Assembly (NCBI RefSeq): GCF_016745505.1
Contig: NZ_JAERUC010000077.1
Coordinates: 1-46,716 of the forward strand
From: Streptomyces silvae
GTDB taxonomy: Bacteria; Actinomycetota; Actinomycetes; Streptomycetales; Streptomycetaceae
Length of the DNA: 46,716 bases
Direction: 5' to 3'
Shown: positions 1-8,389 of the stretch, in pieces
Numbering within the stretch: position 1 is the first letter of the stretch
How the letters are laid out: every line of letters begins with the position of its first letter
Program-made: the position numbers and the translations under genes
The notes under the pieces: model-generated
The model's database searches: none
Told to the model about the DNA's origin: nothing
Seen by the model: only the letters and a program-made list of their open reading frames with translations

Positions 1-452
1 TGGACCCGCTCCACGTTCTCCTTCAACGCCGCCAACTCGGCCGTGGCGCTGTTCGCGACCTCCTCGCCGGCCGCGTCCAGGGCGGCCTCGTCCCCGGACA
101 CCTGGAACTCGTGCAGCAGCCGGACCCGCGCGGTGTCCTCCCCGAGTGGTTCGACGACCCAGGCGCCGCCCAGCGAGGCCAGCGGCGCCTCGACGTGCAA
201 CCGCTGGAAATTGACGCGGAGTTCGGCGTCCTGGACGATGCGGCGCAGCCGCCGGGACCGCAGCGGTCCGTCCCCGGCCTCCCAGATGCGCAGCAGCTGC
301 TCGCCCTCCGGTGCCTCGTCGTGGGCGACATGGACGGTCGCGGGGAACGTCCTCGGCCAGTTCTCCACGTCGGCTATCAGCCGGTGGACCGTGGCGGCCG
401 GAACGGCCACGGTGATCTCGTGCGCCGTGCGGCGCACGCCCGATTCATTCAT
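1..452 (-). CDS. Aromatase/cyclase (SRPBCC/START fold), C-terminus outside the window
   Basis: Type II PKS aromatase/cyclase of the TcmN/WhiE-ORFVI kind, which binds the ACP-linked poly-beta-ketone and directs ring closure and aromatisation in the cytosol. Reading leftwards, the first 150 residues show the family N-terminus (AHEITVAVPAATVHRLIADV, then ENWPRTFP) and later a stretch rich in aliphatic residues and charged pairs typical of the helix-grip fold. The ATG at 450-452 is preceded by GAGGAG at good spacing, so the start is firm. Didomain members are about 300 residues, so half or more of the gene may lie to the left. It is the strongest sign that an aromatic polyketide cluster continues beyond the window. 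A monodomain polyketide cyclase is the alternative. Confidence 0.85.
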   Translation of the reverse strand, partial: MNESGVRRTAHEITVAVPAATVHRLIADVENWPRTFPATVHVAHDEAPEGEQLLRIWEAGDGPLRSRRLRRIVQDAELRVNFQRLHVEAPLASLGGAWVVEPLGEDTARVRLLHEFQVSGDEAALDAAGEEVANSATAELAALKENVERV

Positions 453-635
453 GTGCGGACTCCTCGTCCGTGAAGGGCGCGGGGAGTACGGGTGCCGGGC
501 CGGCCCATGGGGCGGCGGCCGTCGGCGAGTTGGCACGTGACGACGGCACGGCCGCCCCGGGGGAGCCCGGTGCCCGATTCGCCCGCGAGGGGAAGAACGC
601 TGTCAGCCCGGTGACCCGGCGGGCCGGGAACCGGG

Positions 636-696
636 ACTGCCGCTGCCGGTCGGTGCCCGGCAGCGGCAGTGCGGGTGGTCCCGTCCGGGACCGCCC
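636..696 (-). terminator. Two consecutive strong hairpins after the ABM gene
   Basis: A perfect 12-bp stem (636-647 with 659-670, 11-nt loop) is followed at once by a 10-bp stem (673-682 with 687-696, one G-T pair, 4-nt loop). They fill much of the 297-bp gap (453-749) between the ABM gene and the aromatase gene, both on the minus strand. I see no gene in that gap. The hairpins probably end the ABM transcript, in which case the aromatase needs its own promoter between about 453 and 630. Confidence 0.6.
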
Positions 697-749
697 GAGG
701 TGTACGTCCGACCACGCGTGCCCGGCCGGGAGCCCGGCCGGGCCGGCCG

Positions 750-1442
750 TCACTCGCCCGCGGCGCGGGTGTGGACGACGCGGTAGGTGTTGGAGTCCTG
801 CCAGGTCGCCAGGGCGGCGACGCGGGCGTCGACCTTCTGGCGCTCCGGGGCGCGGTCCGCCTCCGGCGTGCCGCGGAAGGCGTCGTACGCCTCCTTGCTG
901 TCCCACTGCGAGTAGGAGACGACGAACTTGCCCTCGACGCCACGGGCGCGCAGGCCGCGCAGCACGGTGTGGGTGCGGTAGCCCGGCACGTCCTGGAGCC
1001 ACTCCTGCGAGGTGCCCAGCGCGTCGACGAGGTCCTCCTGCTCCTCCTCGGCGACACCGAACAGCTCGATGGCGGTGTAGTCGTCGCGGTCCGGGGAGAT
1101 CTCGGTGCCGTCCAGGCCCGGCTTGGACCAGGTGAAGGCGATCTCGTTCTGCAGCAGCCGGATCGAGGTGGTGATCTCGCCGAACAGCGGCAGCGTGCGG
1201 TGCTTGAACTCCTCGCCGGCGTAGCGGGCTTCGAGGTCCTCGGCGCTGTTCCACTGGATGAAGTTGGCGGTGCCCGGCTTGTCCTCGCCCGCGTGGACGG
1301 TGCTGGAGATCCAGCCCTCGTAGGCGGCGGAATCGACGATCTCCCGCATCGCGGCGAGGAGCTTCACCTGCTTCTCCGGGGCGTCGGTCGAGAACAGGTT
1401 GAGAACAGTCAGATGCTGACCGTCGGCTGCAATCTTCGGCAT
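750..1442 (-). CDS. Two-domain antibiotic biosynthesis (ABM) monooxygenase
   Basis: About 230 residues made of two ferredoxin-like ABM domains, roughly residues 5-105 and 120-225. Both carry the pattern of a first beta strand, a Trp/Ser-containing segment (FIQWNSAEDL; VVSYSQWDSKEAY) and a terminal strand. ABM enzymes such as ActVA-Orf6 and TcmH oxidise anthrones or naphthacenones to quinones with O2 and without a cofactor; fused pairs replace the usual homodimer. Start: ATG at 1440-1442 with a purine-rich GGAAGAG upstream; an ATG five codons earlier (1457) lacks a clear ribosome site. The gene faces the SnoaL-like gene across about 230 bp that hold the divergent promoters, in which I recognise no specific operator. 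Likely job: quinone formation on the polyketide. The exact substrate cannot be read from sequence. Confidence 0.85.
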   Translation of the reverse strand: MPKIAADGQHLTVLNLFSTDAPEKQVKLLAAMREIVDSAAYEGWISSTVHAGEDKPGTANFIQWNSAEDLEARYAGEEFKHRTLPLFGEITTSIRLLQNEIAFTWSKPGLDGTEISPDRDDYTAIELFGVAEEEQEDLVDALGTSQEWLQDVPGYRTHTVLRGLRARGVEGKFVVSYSQWDSKEAYDAFRGTPEADRAPERQKVDARVAALATWQDSNTYRVVHTRAAGE

Positions 1443-1672
1443 TCTCTTCTCTTCCATTCGAGGAAAGGGGTGTGCGAACGGCCATAAACACTCGGGCCGG
1501 GTGTTCCCGTCACAGCCTGGCAGCGGAAAAGTGAAGCGGGAAAGGCCTCACCCGTCATGATTCGGCGTGGTTCTGTCAAGTTTCCGGTGCGCGCGTAAGA
1601 TCTTCCGCATATTCGTCAGGTCTCTGAAAAGCGGCCTTGGCCCGCCATTGGAATGGCGGCCATGCTCGGGTA

Positions 1673-2116
1673 ATGCATCCAGGCCAGGCAATAGCCGACA
1701 TACGTACGCTGCTTGACCGGTATCTCATCGGTCTCGACGACGAGGAACTGGACGACGCGTGGGCCGCGGCGCTGTTCACCCGTGACGCCCGGGTCGAGTT
1801 CCCCATGAGCGGCCACAAGGGCCTCGAAGGGCTCGCCGCCTACCACCGCGATTCGCTCGCGGCCTTCGCCGCCACCCAGCACCTGGGCTCCGCCGCAGTG
1901 GTGGACCTCGAGGAGGAGGGGCGCGCGGTGCTGCGCGCCAACCTCGTCTCGACGCATGTGCACCACCCCGGCACCGGAGGCCGGCCGCTGTTCACCGCCG
2001 GCACGCTGGCGACCGGCGAGGCCCGGCTGACCGGTGAGGGCTGGCGGCTCTCGGCGCTGTCCTTCCGGGTCCTGTGGACCGAGGGCGCCCCGCCCGCGCC
2101 CCAGGAGTCCCGGTGA
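1673..2116 (+). CDS. SnoaL-like / NTF2-fold protein
   Basis: A protein of 147 residues with the cone-shaped alpha+beta NTF2 fold: an N-terminal helix (IADIRTLLDRYLIGLDD), then DAWAALFTRDARVEFP-like text, a middle helix and long beta strands. In aromatic polyketide clusters this fold serves as aldol cyclase (SnoaL), as hydroxylase partner (SnoaL2/AclR) or as dehydratase. The start is uncertain: I chose ATG 1673 because it matches the usual N-terminus; a TTG at 1637 would add 12 residues. The ribosome site is weak. The stop overlaps the GTG of the antiporter by 4 bases, so the two are translationally coupled. Cyclase versus accessory hydroxylase cannot be decided. Confidence 0.75.
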   Translation: MHPGQAIADIRTLLDRYLIGLDDEELDDAWAAALFTRDARVEFPMSGHKGLEGLAAYHRDSLAAFAATQHLGSAAVVDLEEEGRAVLRANLVSTHVHHPGTGGRPLFTAGTLATGEARLTGEGWRLSALSFRVLWTEGAPPAPQESR

Positions 2117-3456
2117 ACGCCCTGGCGGCCGGCGGGGTCAAGGAGTCCACCCTCGCGATGCTGCTGCTCGGGATCGGCGTGGTGCTGGTGGCGGGCGCCC
2201 TGCTCGGCCGGCTCGCCCAGCGGTTCCGTCAGCCCGTGGTGGTCGGTGAGATCACCGCGGGCATCCTGCTGGGGCCCAGCGCCCTGGGGCTGCTGCCCGG
2301 CGACCTGTCCGAGCGCCTCTTCCCCGCCGAGGTGCGCCCGCTGCTGTCGGCGGTCGCCCAGGTCGGGCTGGTCCTCTTCATGTTCGTGGTCGGCTGGGAG
2401 TTCGAGAAGCGCCTGGTCCGGCCGCACGCGGGGCTCGCGGCCGGCGTCTCCATGTCGTCCATCGTCCTGTCGTTCGGCCTGGGTGTCGCGCTCGCGCCCG
2501 TGCTGTACGACGAACACGCGACCGTGGCCGGCAAGGAGATCTCCTTCGTCGCCTTCGCCACCTTCCTCGGCACGGCCATGTCGGTGACCGCCTTCCCGGT
2601 GCTGGCCCGCGTCCTCACCGAGAACCGGCTCCTGGGGACCCGTATCGGCTCCCTCTCGCTGGCCAGCGCCGCCGTCGACGACCTGCTCGCCTGGTGCCTG
2701 CTGGCGTACGTCTCCGCCCTCGTCAGCTCGGACGGCGACTACACCCAGCTGGGGCGGATCGCCCTGCTCAGCGTCGGTTACGTCGCGCTGATGTTCCTGG
2801 TCGTACGGCCGCTGGCGGCGCGCCTGGTGTGGCGCTGGGCGGCGGCGGAGCGCTGGCCGATGCTGCTGGCGGTGCTGAGCGCCGGTGCGCTCGGATCGGC
2901 GGTGCTGACCACCTGGATCGGCATCCACGCGATCTTCGGGGCGTTCCTCTTCGGCTTCGTGATGCCGCGCGAGCCCGCCCGGGTGCTGACCGAGCACCTG
3001 CGCAAGCCGATGAGCAACGTGAGCACCGTCCTGCTTCCGGTCTTCTTCATCGTCACCGGCCTCGGCGTGGACCTCGGCGCGCTGACCGGCTCGGACTGCA
3101 TCGGGCTCGCCCTGATCATCGGGGTGGCCTGCGCGGGCAAGCTGATCGGCGCCATCGTGCCGGCCCGGCTGGCCGGTTTCACCTGGCGGGACTCCATGGA
3201 CCTCGGCCTCCTCATGAACACCAGGGGCCTGACCGAACTCATCATCCTCAACGCGGCCGTCAGCCTCGGCGTCCTGGACGGGCGCATGTTCACCATGCTC
3301 GTGATCATGGCGCTGGTCACCACCGCGATGGTGGGCCCGCTGCTGTCCCGTCCCACGGTCCCTCCCGTCCCCGTCGGGCACGGCACGGATCCGGACGTAC
3401 CCGGGAAGCAGCGTGCGCCGGAGGACGCCGCGCACCTCATCACCCCACGCACCTGA
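2113..3456 (+). CDS. CPA2-type cation/proton antiporter
   Basis: A protein of 447 residues with about 12 hydrophobic helices and the Na+/H+ exchanger pattern: RQPVVVGEITAGILLGPSALG near the N-terminus (residues about 38-60), FLGTAMSVTAFPVLARVL in the middle, and MNTRGLTELIILN near the C-terminus. CPA2 members exchange Na+ or K+ for H+ across the membrane, and homologues recur in clusters for polycyclic aromatic antibiotics, where self-protection or product export is suggested but rarely proven. GTG 2113 has AGGAG five bases upstream and overlaps the SnoaL-like stop (GTGA), which settles the start. A flavin reductase follows after 13 bp, so 1673-4009 looks like one operon. Confidence 0.9.
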   Translation: MNALAAGGVKESTLAMLLLGIGVVLVAGALLGRLAQRFRQPVVVGEITAGILLGPSALGLLPGDLSERLFPAEVRPLLSAVAQVGLVLFMFVVGWEFEKRLVRPHAGLAAGVSMSSIVLSFGLGVALAPVLYDEHATVAGKEISFVAFATFLGTAMSVTAFPVLARVLTENRLLGTRIGSLSLASAAVDDLLAWCLLAYVSALVSSDGDYTQLGRIALLSVGYVALMFLVVRPLAARLVWRWAAAERWPMLLAVLSAGALGSAVLTTWIGIHAIFGAFLFGFVMPREPARVLTEHLRKPMSNVSTVLLPVFFIVTGLGVDLGALTGSDCIGLALIIGVACAGKLIGAIVPARLAGFTWRDSMDLGLLMNTRGLTELIILNAAVSLGVLDGRMFTMLVIMALVTTAMVGPLLSRPTVPPVPVGHGTDPDVPGKQRAPEDAAHLITPRT

Positions 3457-3469
3457 GAAAGGGCATGTC

Positions 3470-4009
3470 GTGATTCCTGTTCAGTCAGCAACCACCAAGA
3501 AACCGGCCCCGGTCGACGGGCGCGCCCTGCGCGACGTGTGCGGGAACTTCGCCACCGGTGTCACGGTCATCACCTCCGGCGCGGGGCAGGACGCCTCCGG
3601 CACCACGGTGAACTCCTTCACCTCGGTCTCGCTGGAGCCGCCGCTGGTGCTCATCTGCCTGCACCGCTCCTCCAGGCTGCTGCCGGTGGTCCAGGAGTCG
3701 GGCGGCTTCGTGGTCAACTTCCTGACCCAGCACCAGCAGAGCGTGGCCTGGGCGTTCGCCGGCCGCGCCTCCGCGCGGATGGACGAGGTGGTCCACCACC
3801 GCTCGGATGCCGGACTGCCGGTCCTCAGCGAGGCGCTCGCCTTCCTGGACTGCCGTCTGATCACCGAGTACGACGGTGGCGACCACGCCATCCTGCTCGG
3901 CGAGGTCGTCGAACTCGGGGCACCGGCCGCCCAGGAGGATCCGCTGATCTTCTTCCAGGGAACCATGCGTGAGCTGGACGGCGATGCGGCAGCCGCGCGG
4001 GCGAGCTGA
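3470..4009 (+). CDS. Flavin reductase (ActVB/HpaC-like), NAD(P)H:FMN/FAD
   Basis: A protein of 179 residues with the flavin-reductase split-barrel: LRDVCGNFATGVTVIT (residues about 18-33), then VNSFTSVSLEPPLVLICL, and FVVNFLTQHQQSVAWAFAG. The enzyme reduces free flavin with NAD(P)H and hands it to a partner oxygenase or halogenase. GTG 3470 is chosen because GAGAAAGGG lies upstream at suitable spacing; the ATG at 3465 runs into a stop. It is the third gene of the 1673-4009 unit. The halogenase at 8390 needs FADH2 from a reductase and has no other candidate in view, so this is the likely partner (inference). The 37 bp before the convergent HxlR gene hold no obvious strong hairpin. Confidence 0.88.
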   Translation: MIPVQSATTKKPAPVDGRALRDVCGNFATGVTVITSGAGQDASGTTVNSFTSVSLEPPLVLICLHRSSRLLPVVQESGGFVVNFLTQHQQSVAWAFAGRASARMDEVVHHRSDAGLPVLSEALAFLDCRLITEYDGGDHAILLGEVVELGAPAAQEDPLIFFQGTMRELDGDAAAARAS

Positions 4010-4046
4010 CGCCCCGGGCGCGGCCGTCCGCCGCCGGAACGCCCGC

Positions 4047-4475
4047 TCAGCGACCGCGGCCGGCGGCCGCCTCCTCCGCGACGTCGAACTCCTGCCGTGC
4101 CTGCTCGACGCGCGGCAGATGGTCGGCGGACCAGTCGGCGAGGTGGGCGAAGAGCGGCGCCAGGCTGCTGCCGAGCTCACTGATCTCGTACTCCACCCTG
4201 GGGGGTACCTCGGGGTGATAGGTGCGCACCACGAGCCCGTCCCGCTCCATCTGCCGCAGGCGCTGGGTGAGCACCTTCGGCGTGATGGTGCCGATGTTGC
4301 GCTGCAGGACGACGAAGCGCTGGCGGCCGAAGGTGTGGAGCGTCCACAGGATCGGCGTCGTCCACCGGCTGAAGACGATGTCGAGCACCGGGGCGATCGG
4401 GCACGCCTGCGCCGAGGTCGCGCCGTGTGCGGGGGCACCCCCGACGCCTGCCATGGCGGTGCTGCTGGTGGTCAT
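4047..4475 (-). CDS. HxlR-family transcriptional regulator
   Basis: A 142-residue HxlR-type winged-helix regulator: a conserved N-terminal Cys (AQACPIAPVLDIVFSRWTTP), then ILWTLHTFGRQRFVVLQRNI, then ITPKVLTQRLRQMERDGLVV with the recognition helix and wing, and YHPEVPPRVEYEISELG. Many members sense quinones or electrophiles through that Cys and repress a divergent oxidoreductase or exporter gene. ATG 4475 has GGAGGG five bases upstream; an in-frame ATG at 4496 lacks one. It diverges from the MFS gene at 4730 across an intergenic segment holding the element at 4494-4532, which is repeated before the NmrA-like gene at 13613. It probably controls both sites. Confidence 0.88.
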   Translation of the reverse strand: MTTSSTAMAGVGGAPAHGATSAQACPIAPVLDIVFSRWTTPILWTLHTFGRQRFVVLQRNIGTITPKVLTQRLRQMERDGLVVRTYHPEVPPRVEYEISELGSSLAPLFAHLADWSADHLPRVEQARQEFDVAEEAAAGRGR

Positions 4476-4493
4476 GCGAACCCTCCAGGTAGT

Positions 4494-4532
4494 CACTTTC
4501 CTCTAGGTACCTACTTTACCCAGGATGCTAGC
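4494..4532. promoter_or_regulatory. Putative HxlR operator (copy 1) between HxlR and MFS genes
   Basis: A 22-base block centred on the palindrome TAGGTACCTA (4494-4515), six variable bases, then AGGATGCTAGC (4522-4532). The same two blocks with the same 6-base gap occur at 13476-13514. It starts 18 bases upstream of the HxlR start codon, where a repressor would block both divergent promoters. The rest of the 254-bp gap, 4590-4690, is a C-rich leader with several copies of CCACCGGCTCC-like text. Confidence 0.7.
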
Positions 4533-4729
4533 TTCCTGGAAGACGTCACAGAGCACCGCCGTCGTCACCGACAGTCAGCCATGCCGTTCTCCCCGCGCCA
4601 CCGGGCTCCGCCCCGGCTCCACCGGCTCCGGGCGCCACCCGGGACCCACCGGCTCCACCCGGTCCACCGGCTTCATCCGCTCTCCCCGTCCCGTCCCCTC
4701 ATCCGTTCCGCGTTCCCGTAGGAGTTGTC

Positions 4730-6232
4730 ATGTCAGTCCAAGAGTCCCCGAGCTCATCCGCAGCGAGCACATCCGCAGCGAAGCCGGACGGCGGGCCCGC
4801 CCACCGCCCCGGCCTCATCCTGGCCTTCCTCTGCCTGGCCGGCTTCATGACGTTCCTCGACGTGTCGATCGTGAACGTGGCGCTGCCCACCATCGAGGAC
4901 GAGCTCCACATCTCCCAGACGGCCCTGCAGTACGTCGTCACCACGTACGGCATGCTCCTCGGCGGTTTCCTGCTGCTGACCGGCCGGCTCGCCGACACCC
5001 TCGGCCGCCGCCGGATGCTCCAGACCGGCCTCGTCCTCTTCGCCGTGTCCTCGCTGCTCGCGGGCCTGGCGCAGAACTCCGCGATGCTGATCGGCGCACG
5101 CGCCGGGCAGGGTCTGGCCGCCGCCTTCATGGCCACCGCCGCACTCAGCCTGCTGACGAACAACTTCGAGGAGGGCCCGGCGCGGAACAAGGCGCTCGGT
5201 GTGTGGGGCGCGCTCAGCGGGGTCGCCGCCGTCGCCGGTGTCACCCTGGGCGGTCTGCTCACCGACGGGCCGGGCTGGCGCTGGATCTTCTTCATCAACG
5301 TGCCGATCGGTCTCGTCGGCGCGCTCGTCGCCCCGATGATCGTCGGTGAGAGCCGCTCCGCCGAGCGCACCCGCAGCTTCGACGTCGCCGGCGCCGTCGT
5401 CCTCACCGCCGGCCTGATCCTGCTGATCTTCACCCTCGGCCAGACCGTCGACGACTCCGACGTCCCGATGGCCCGTATCTACGGCGGGTTCGCCCTCTCC
5501 GCCCTGCTGCTGATCGGCTTCCTGCTCATCGAGCGCCGCGCGGCCGCCCCGCTGATGCCGCTCCGTGTATTCCGCCGCCCGTCCCTGCGTGCCGCCAACA
5601 TCATCGCGATCCTGCTCCTGGGCACCTGCGTCAGCCTGTTCTTCTTCGCCAGCCTCTTCATGCAGCAGGTGCTCGACTACTCGGCCATCACCACCGGTCT
5701 CGCGTACGTCCCCCTCGCCCTGACCACCGCGGTCGGCGCGGGCATCGCCTCCCAGGTCGTCACCAAGGTCGCCGCCAAGCCGGTCCTGATGACCGGTCTG
5801 ACGCTGGTCGGCACCGGCATGCTCCTGCTGTGGAGGGCCCCGTCCGACGCGGCCTACCTCGTCGACCTGCTGCCCGCGTTCATCATCTGCGGCCTCGGCC
5901 TGGGCGCCTCCTTCGTGCCGCTCCAGATCTCCGCCTTCGCCGGCTCCGAGGAGCACGAGTCGGGTCTGGCCGCCGGCCTCATCAACACCTCCCAGGAGAT
6001 CGGCGGCGCCCTCGGCCTCGCCGTCGCCGCCACCTACGCCTTCCGCCGGATCGACGAGCTGGAGGCACAGAGCAAGGGCGTCCCCGAGCTGGTCGACCAG
6101 GCCCGCACCACGGTCTTCCACGACGCCTTCCTCATCAGCGCCGGATTCGCGGCGGCCGGACTCCTGGTCACCCTGGTGCTGCTGCCGCTGACCAGGGCCA
6201 AGGACCTGCCCACCGGCGCCCCGGTCGCCTGA
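4730..6232 (+). CDS. MFS drug exporter, DHA2 (EmrB/QacA) type, 14 helices
   Basis: A protein of 500 residues with about 14 transmembrane helices. Diagnostic segments are FLDVSIVNVALPTIEDEL (motif D1 of DHA2 transporters, residues about 43-60), GRLADTLGRRRML (motif A, loop 2-3), the GVTLGGLLTDGPGWRWIFFINVPIG stretch of motif C, and SGLAAGLINTSQEIGGALG near the C-terminus. Such proteins use the proton gradient to pump out hydrophobic drugs. GTAGGAG precedes ATG 4730. It is divergent from the HxlR gene and followed 15 bp later by the PPOX-type gene, probably one transcript ending at the hairpin at 6677. Export of the polyketide product, or of quinone by-products, is the likely role. Confidence 0.92.
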   Translation: MSVQESPSSSAASTSAAKPDGGPAHRPGLILAFLCLAGFMTFLDVSIVNVALPTIEDELHISQTALQYVVTTYGMLLGGFLLLTGRLADTLGRRRMLQTGLVLFAVSSLLAGLAQNSAMLIGARAGQGLAAAFMATAALSLLTNNFEEGPARNKALGVWGALSGVAAVAGVTLGGLLTDGPGWRWIFFINVPIGLVGALVAPMIVGESRSAERTRSFDVAGAVVLTAGLILLIFTLGQTVDDSDVPMARIYGGFALSALLLIGFLLIERRAAAPLMPLRVFRRPSLRAANIIAILLLGTCVSLFFFASLFMQQVLDYSAITTGLAYVPLALTTAVGAGIASQVVTKVAAKPVLMTGLTLVGTGMLLLWRAPSDAAYLVDLLPAFIICGLGLGASFVPLQISAFAGSEEHESGLAAGLINTSQEIGGALGLAVAATYAFRRIDELEAQSKGVPELVDQARTTVFHDAFLISAGFAAAGLLVTLVLLPLTRAKDLPTGAPVA

Positions 6233-6247
6233 GGAACGGAACATCCC

Positions 6248-6652
6248 ATGGCACCGACACAGACACCGACGCCCGTACTGTCCGCCGAGGCGCAGGCGTT
6301 CCTGACAGAGAACCACCTGTGCACCTTCACCACCCTCCGTCCCGACGGCAGCCCGCACACGGCGCCGGTCCGCTTCACCTGGGACAAGGACACGGGTCTG
6401 GCCCGGGTCATGACCGCGGTGACGCGGCGCAAGGCCAGGAACGTGCTGGCCCGGCCGGGCAGCCGGGTGTCGGTCTGCCAGATGGCCGGCTGGCACTGGA
6501 TCACGCTGGAGGGCACGGCGACGGTCTCCACCGAACCGGCCCGTGTCGCGGAGGGCGTACGCCTCTACACCAAGCGGTTCTGGTCGCCGCCGCCCCGGCC
6601 GCCGGGGCTGGCCGTCATCGAGATCCGGGTCGACCGGGTGCTCGGCGGCTGA
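6248..6652 (+). CDS. PPOX-class (F420-dependent type) split-barrel reductase
   Basis: A 134-residue protein of the pyridoxamine-oxidase-like split barrel, TIGR03618-like: AFLTENHLCTFTTLRPDGSP (residues about 17-36), then TAPVRFTWD, VTRRKARNVLARPG and VSVCQMAGWHWITLEGTATV. In actinobacteria this group often uses coenzyme F420 and reduces enones, quinones or related compounds; others use FMN or bind haem. Start ATG 6248 follows GAGGAACGGAAC. It sits 15 bp after the exporter and ends 24 bp before a strong terminator, so it is the last gene of the exporter operon. A reductive tailoring or detoxification step is possible; the cofactor cannot be fixed from sequence. Confidence 0.82.
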   Translation: MAPTQTPTPVLSAEAQAFLTENHLCTFTTLRPDGSPHTAPVRFTWDKDTGLARVMTAVTRRKARNVLARPGSRVSVCQMAGWHWITLEGTATVSTEPARVAEGVRLYTKRFWSPPPRPPGLAVIEIRVDRVLGG

Positions 6653-6676
6653 CCCGGCGAGGACACGCAGAACCGC

Positions 6677-6709
6677 GAGGGTGCCGGAAGCGCAGCTTCC
6701 GGCACCCTC
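6677..6709 (+). terminator. Strong terminator hairpin after exporter/PPOX operon
   Basis: Perfect 15-bp stem (6677-6691 with 6695-6709) and a 3-base GCA loop, 24 bases after the PPOX-type stop codon. It lacks a long T run, as is usual in Streptomyces. Confidence 0.8.
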
Positions 6710-6761
6710 CCGTGTCTTCCCGGGGCAGCTCCGGAGCACCGGCTGACACACATACCGGAGA

Positions 6762-6779
6762 TCTGACGAACTTGTCAGA
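6762..6779. promoter_or_regulatory. Inverted repeat upstream of FAD hydroxylase (possible operator)
   Basis: Inverted repeat TCTGAC-N6-GTCAGA about 75 bases upstream of the hydroxylase start at 6854, in the only promoter-sized gap before the hydroxylase-halogenase pair. It could bind a cluster regulator located outside the window, since none of the regulators here is adjacent. Confidence 0.4.
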
Positions 6780-6853
6780 GCCCTGTACCGGAGACCGTTC
6801 AGCTTCCCCCGTCCCGTCGGAATACTGAAGAAAACACCAGCGGGAGAGGGAAG

Positions 6854-8329
6854 ATGGACGACTTGAATGCCGATGTGATTGTTGCCGGAGCGGGTCCCGC
6901 AGGACTCATGCTCGCCGGCGAGCTCCGCCTTTCGGGGCTTTCCGTCATCGTGCTCGACCAGCTCACCAAGCCCATGCAGCAGTCCCGCGCCCTGGGATTC
7001 TCCGCCCGCACCATCGAGGAATTCGGGCAGCGCGGCCTCCTCGAGGAATTCGGCGAGCTGGACACCATTCCCGGGGGCCACTTCGGCGGCCTCCCCATCG
7101 ACTACCGCATCATCGAGGGCGGCAACTTCGGCGTACGGGGCGTCCCGCAGTCCCGCACCGAGGCCATCCTCCACACCTGGGCCGTGGGCCTGGGTGCCGA
7201 GATACGCCGCGGCCACCAGGTCGTGGGCATGACCGAGTCCGCGGACGGCATCGAGGTCGAGGCCGAGGGCCCCGACGGCTCCGAACTCCTGCGCGCCTCC
7301 TACCTGGTGGGCTGCGACGGCGCCCGCTCCACCGTCCGGCGCCTGGCCGGCATCGACTTCCCCGGCACCAACGCCACCATCGAGATGAAGATGGCCGACG
7401 TGACCGGCGTACCGCTGCGGATCCGCCCGACCGGTGAGGTCGGCGAGGCCGGCATGGTCGTGGTCCTCCCCCTCGGCCCGCAGGCCACCCGGGTCGTGGT
7501 CTTCGAGCGCGGCGCCGGTGTCCGCCCGACCCAGGAGCCGCCCACCTTCCAGGAGGTGGCCGAGTCCTTCCAGCGGGTGACCGGCGAGGACATCACCGGC
7601 GCGACGCCGCTGTGGACCAGCTACTTCACCGACGCGAGCCGGCACGCCGCCGAGTACCGCAAGGGCCGGGTCTTCCTCGCGGGCGACGCCGCCCACATCC
7701 ACCTGCCCATCGGCGCCCAGGGCATCAGCGCCGCCGTCGGCGACGTGGTCAACCTGGGCTGGAAGCTCGCCGCGGTGGTCAAGGGCCAGGCCCCCGACAG
7801 CCTGCTCGACACCTACCACGCCGAACGGCACCCGGTCGGCGCCATGATCGTCGCCAACACGCTGGTCCAGCGCTCCCTCTACCTCGGCGGGCCCGAGATG
7901 CAGCCGCTGCGCGCCATCTTCGCCGACCTCGTGAAGATCGAGGAGGTCCAGCGCCACCTCGTCGGCCTGGTCACCGGTCTGGACATCACCTACGGCGCCG
8001 CCCCCGGCGACCACCCGCTGCTCGGCCGCCGCCTGCCCGACCAGGAGCTGATCACCGGCGACGAGAAAACCACCACGTACGCGCTGCTCCACCAGGGGCG
8101 CCCGGTCCTGCTCGACCTGCACGACAGCGCCGAGCTGCGCGCCGCCGCCGCCGGCTGGGCGGACCGCGTCGACCTCGTCACCGCGACCCGCGCCGACGCC
8201 GACGCACCGGCCGCGAGCCTGCTGGTCCGCCCCGACGGCTATGTGGCCTGGGTGAGCACCGACGGCGCCCCCGACGGTCTCGAAGATGCCCTGACCACCT
8301 GGTTCGGCGTGCCCCAGCCCGCTGCCTGA
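6854..8329 (+). CDS. Class A FAD-dependent aromatic hydroxylase (PgaE/RdmE/TcmG-like)
   Basis: A 491-residue flavoprotein monooxygenase. It shows the Rossmann FAD motif VAGAGPAGLMLAGEL (residues about 10-24), the DG motif LVGCDGARSTVRRLAG (about 151-166) and the GD motif AGDAAHIHLPIGAQG (about 275-289), followed by NLGWKLAAVVKG and a C-terminal thioredoxin-like domain usual for this group. With NADPH and O2 such enzymes hydroxylate polyketide rings or start oxidative ring opening. The segment after the GD motif, ISAAVGDVV, departs from the common GQGxNxGxxDA text, a detail worth modelling. The start is firm (GGGAGAGGGAAG just before ATG). The halogenase follows after 60 bp with its own ribosome site, and both probably end at the hairpin at 10144. 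Confidence 0.92.
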   Translation: MDDLNADVIVAGAGPAGLMLAGELRLSGLSVIVLDQLTKPMQQSRALGFSARTIEEFGQRGLLEEFGELDTIPGGHFGGLPIDYRIIEGGNFGVRGVPQSRTEAILHTWAVGLGAEIRRGHQVVGMTESADGIEVEAEGPDGSELLRASYLVGCDGARSTVRRLAGIDFPGTNATIEMKMADVTGVPLRIRPTGEVGEAGMVVVLPLGPQATRVVVFERGAGVRPTQEPPTFQEVAESFQRVTGEDITGATPLWTSYFTDASRHAAEYRKGRVFLAGDAAHIHLPIGAQGISAAVGDVVNLGWKLAAVVKGQAPDSLLDTYHAERHPVGAMIVANTLVQRSLYLGGPEMQPLRAIFADLVKIEEVQRHLVGLVTGLDITYGAAPGDHPLLGRRLPDQELITGDEKTTTYALLHQGRPVLLDLHDSAELRAAAAGWADRVDLVTATRADADAPAASLLVRPDGYVAWVSTDGAPDGLEDALTTWFGVPQPAA

Positions 8330-8389
8330 CCCCATCTGCCCGGCGCCACGCGAGCGCCCCCGTAACGACGAAGAAGAAGGAGTGCGGTC

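Noticed and set aside
1840..3435. 531-codon minus-strand open frame opposite the antiporter
   Set aside because: Low-complexity charged text, no membrane or domain features; the plus-strand antiporter explains the region.
4590..4690. C-rich leader before the MFS gene as a small gene
   Set aside because: Repeats of CCACCGGCTCC-like text without a supported start; better read as an untranslated leader.
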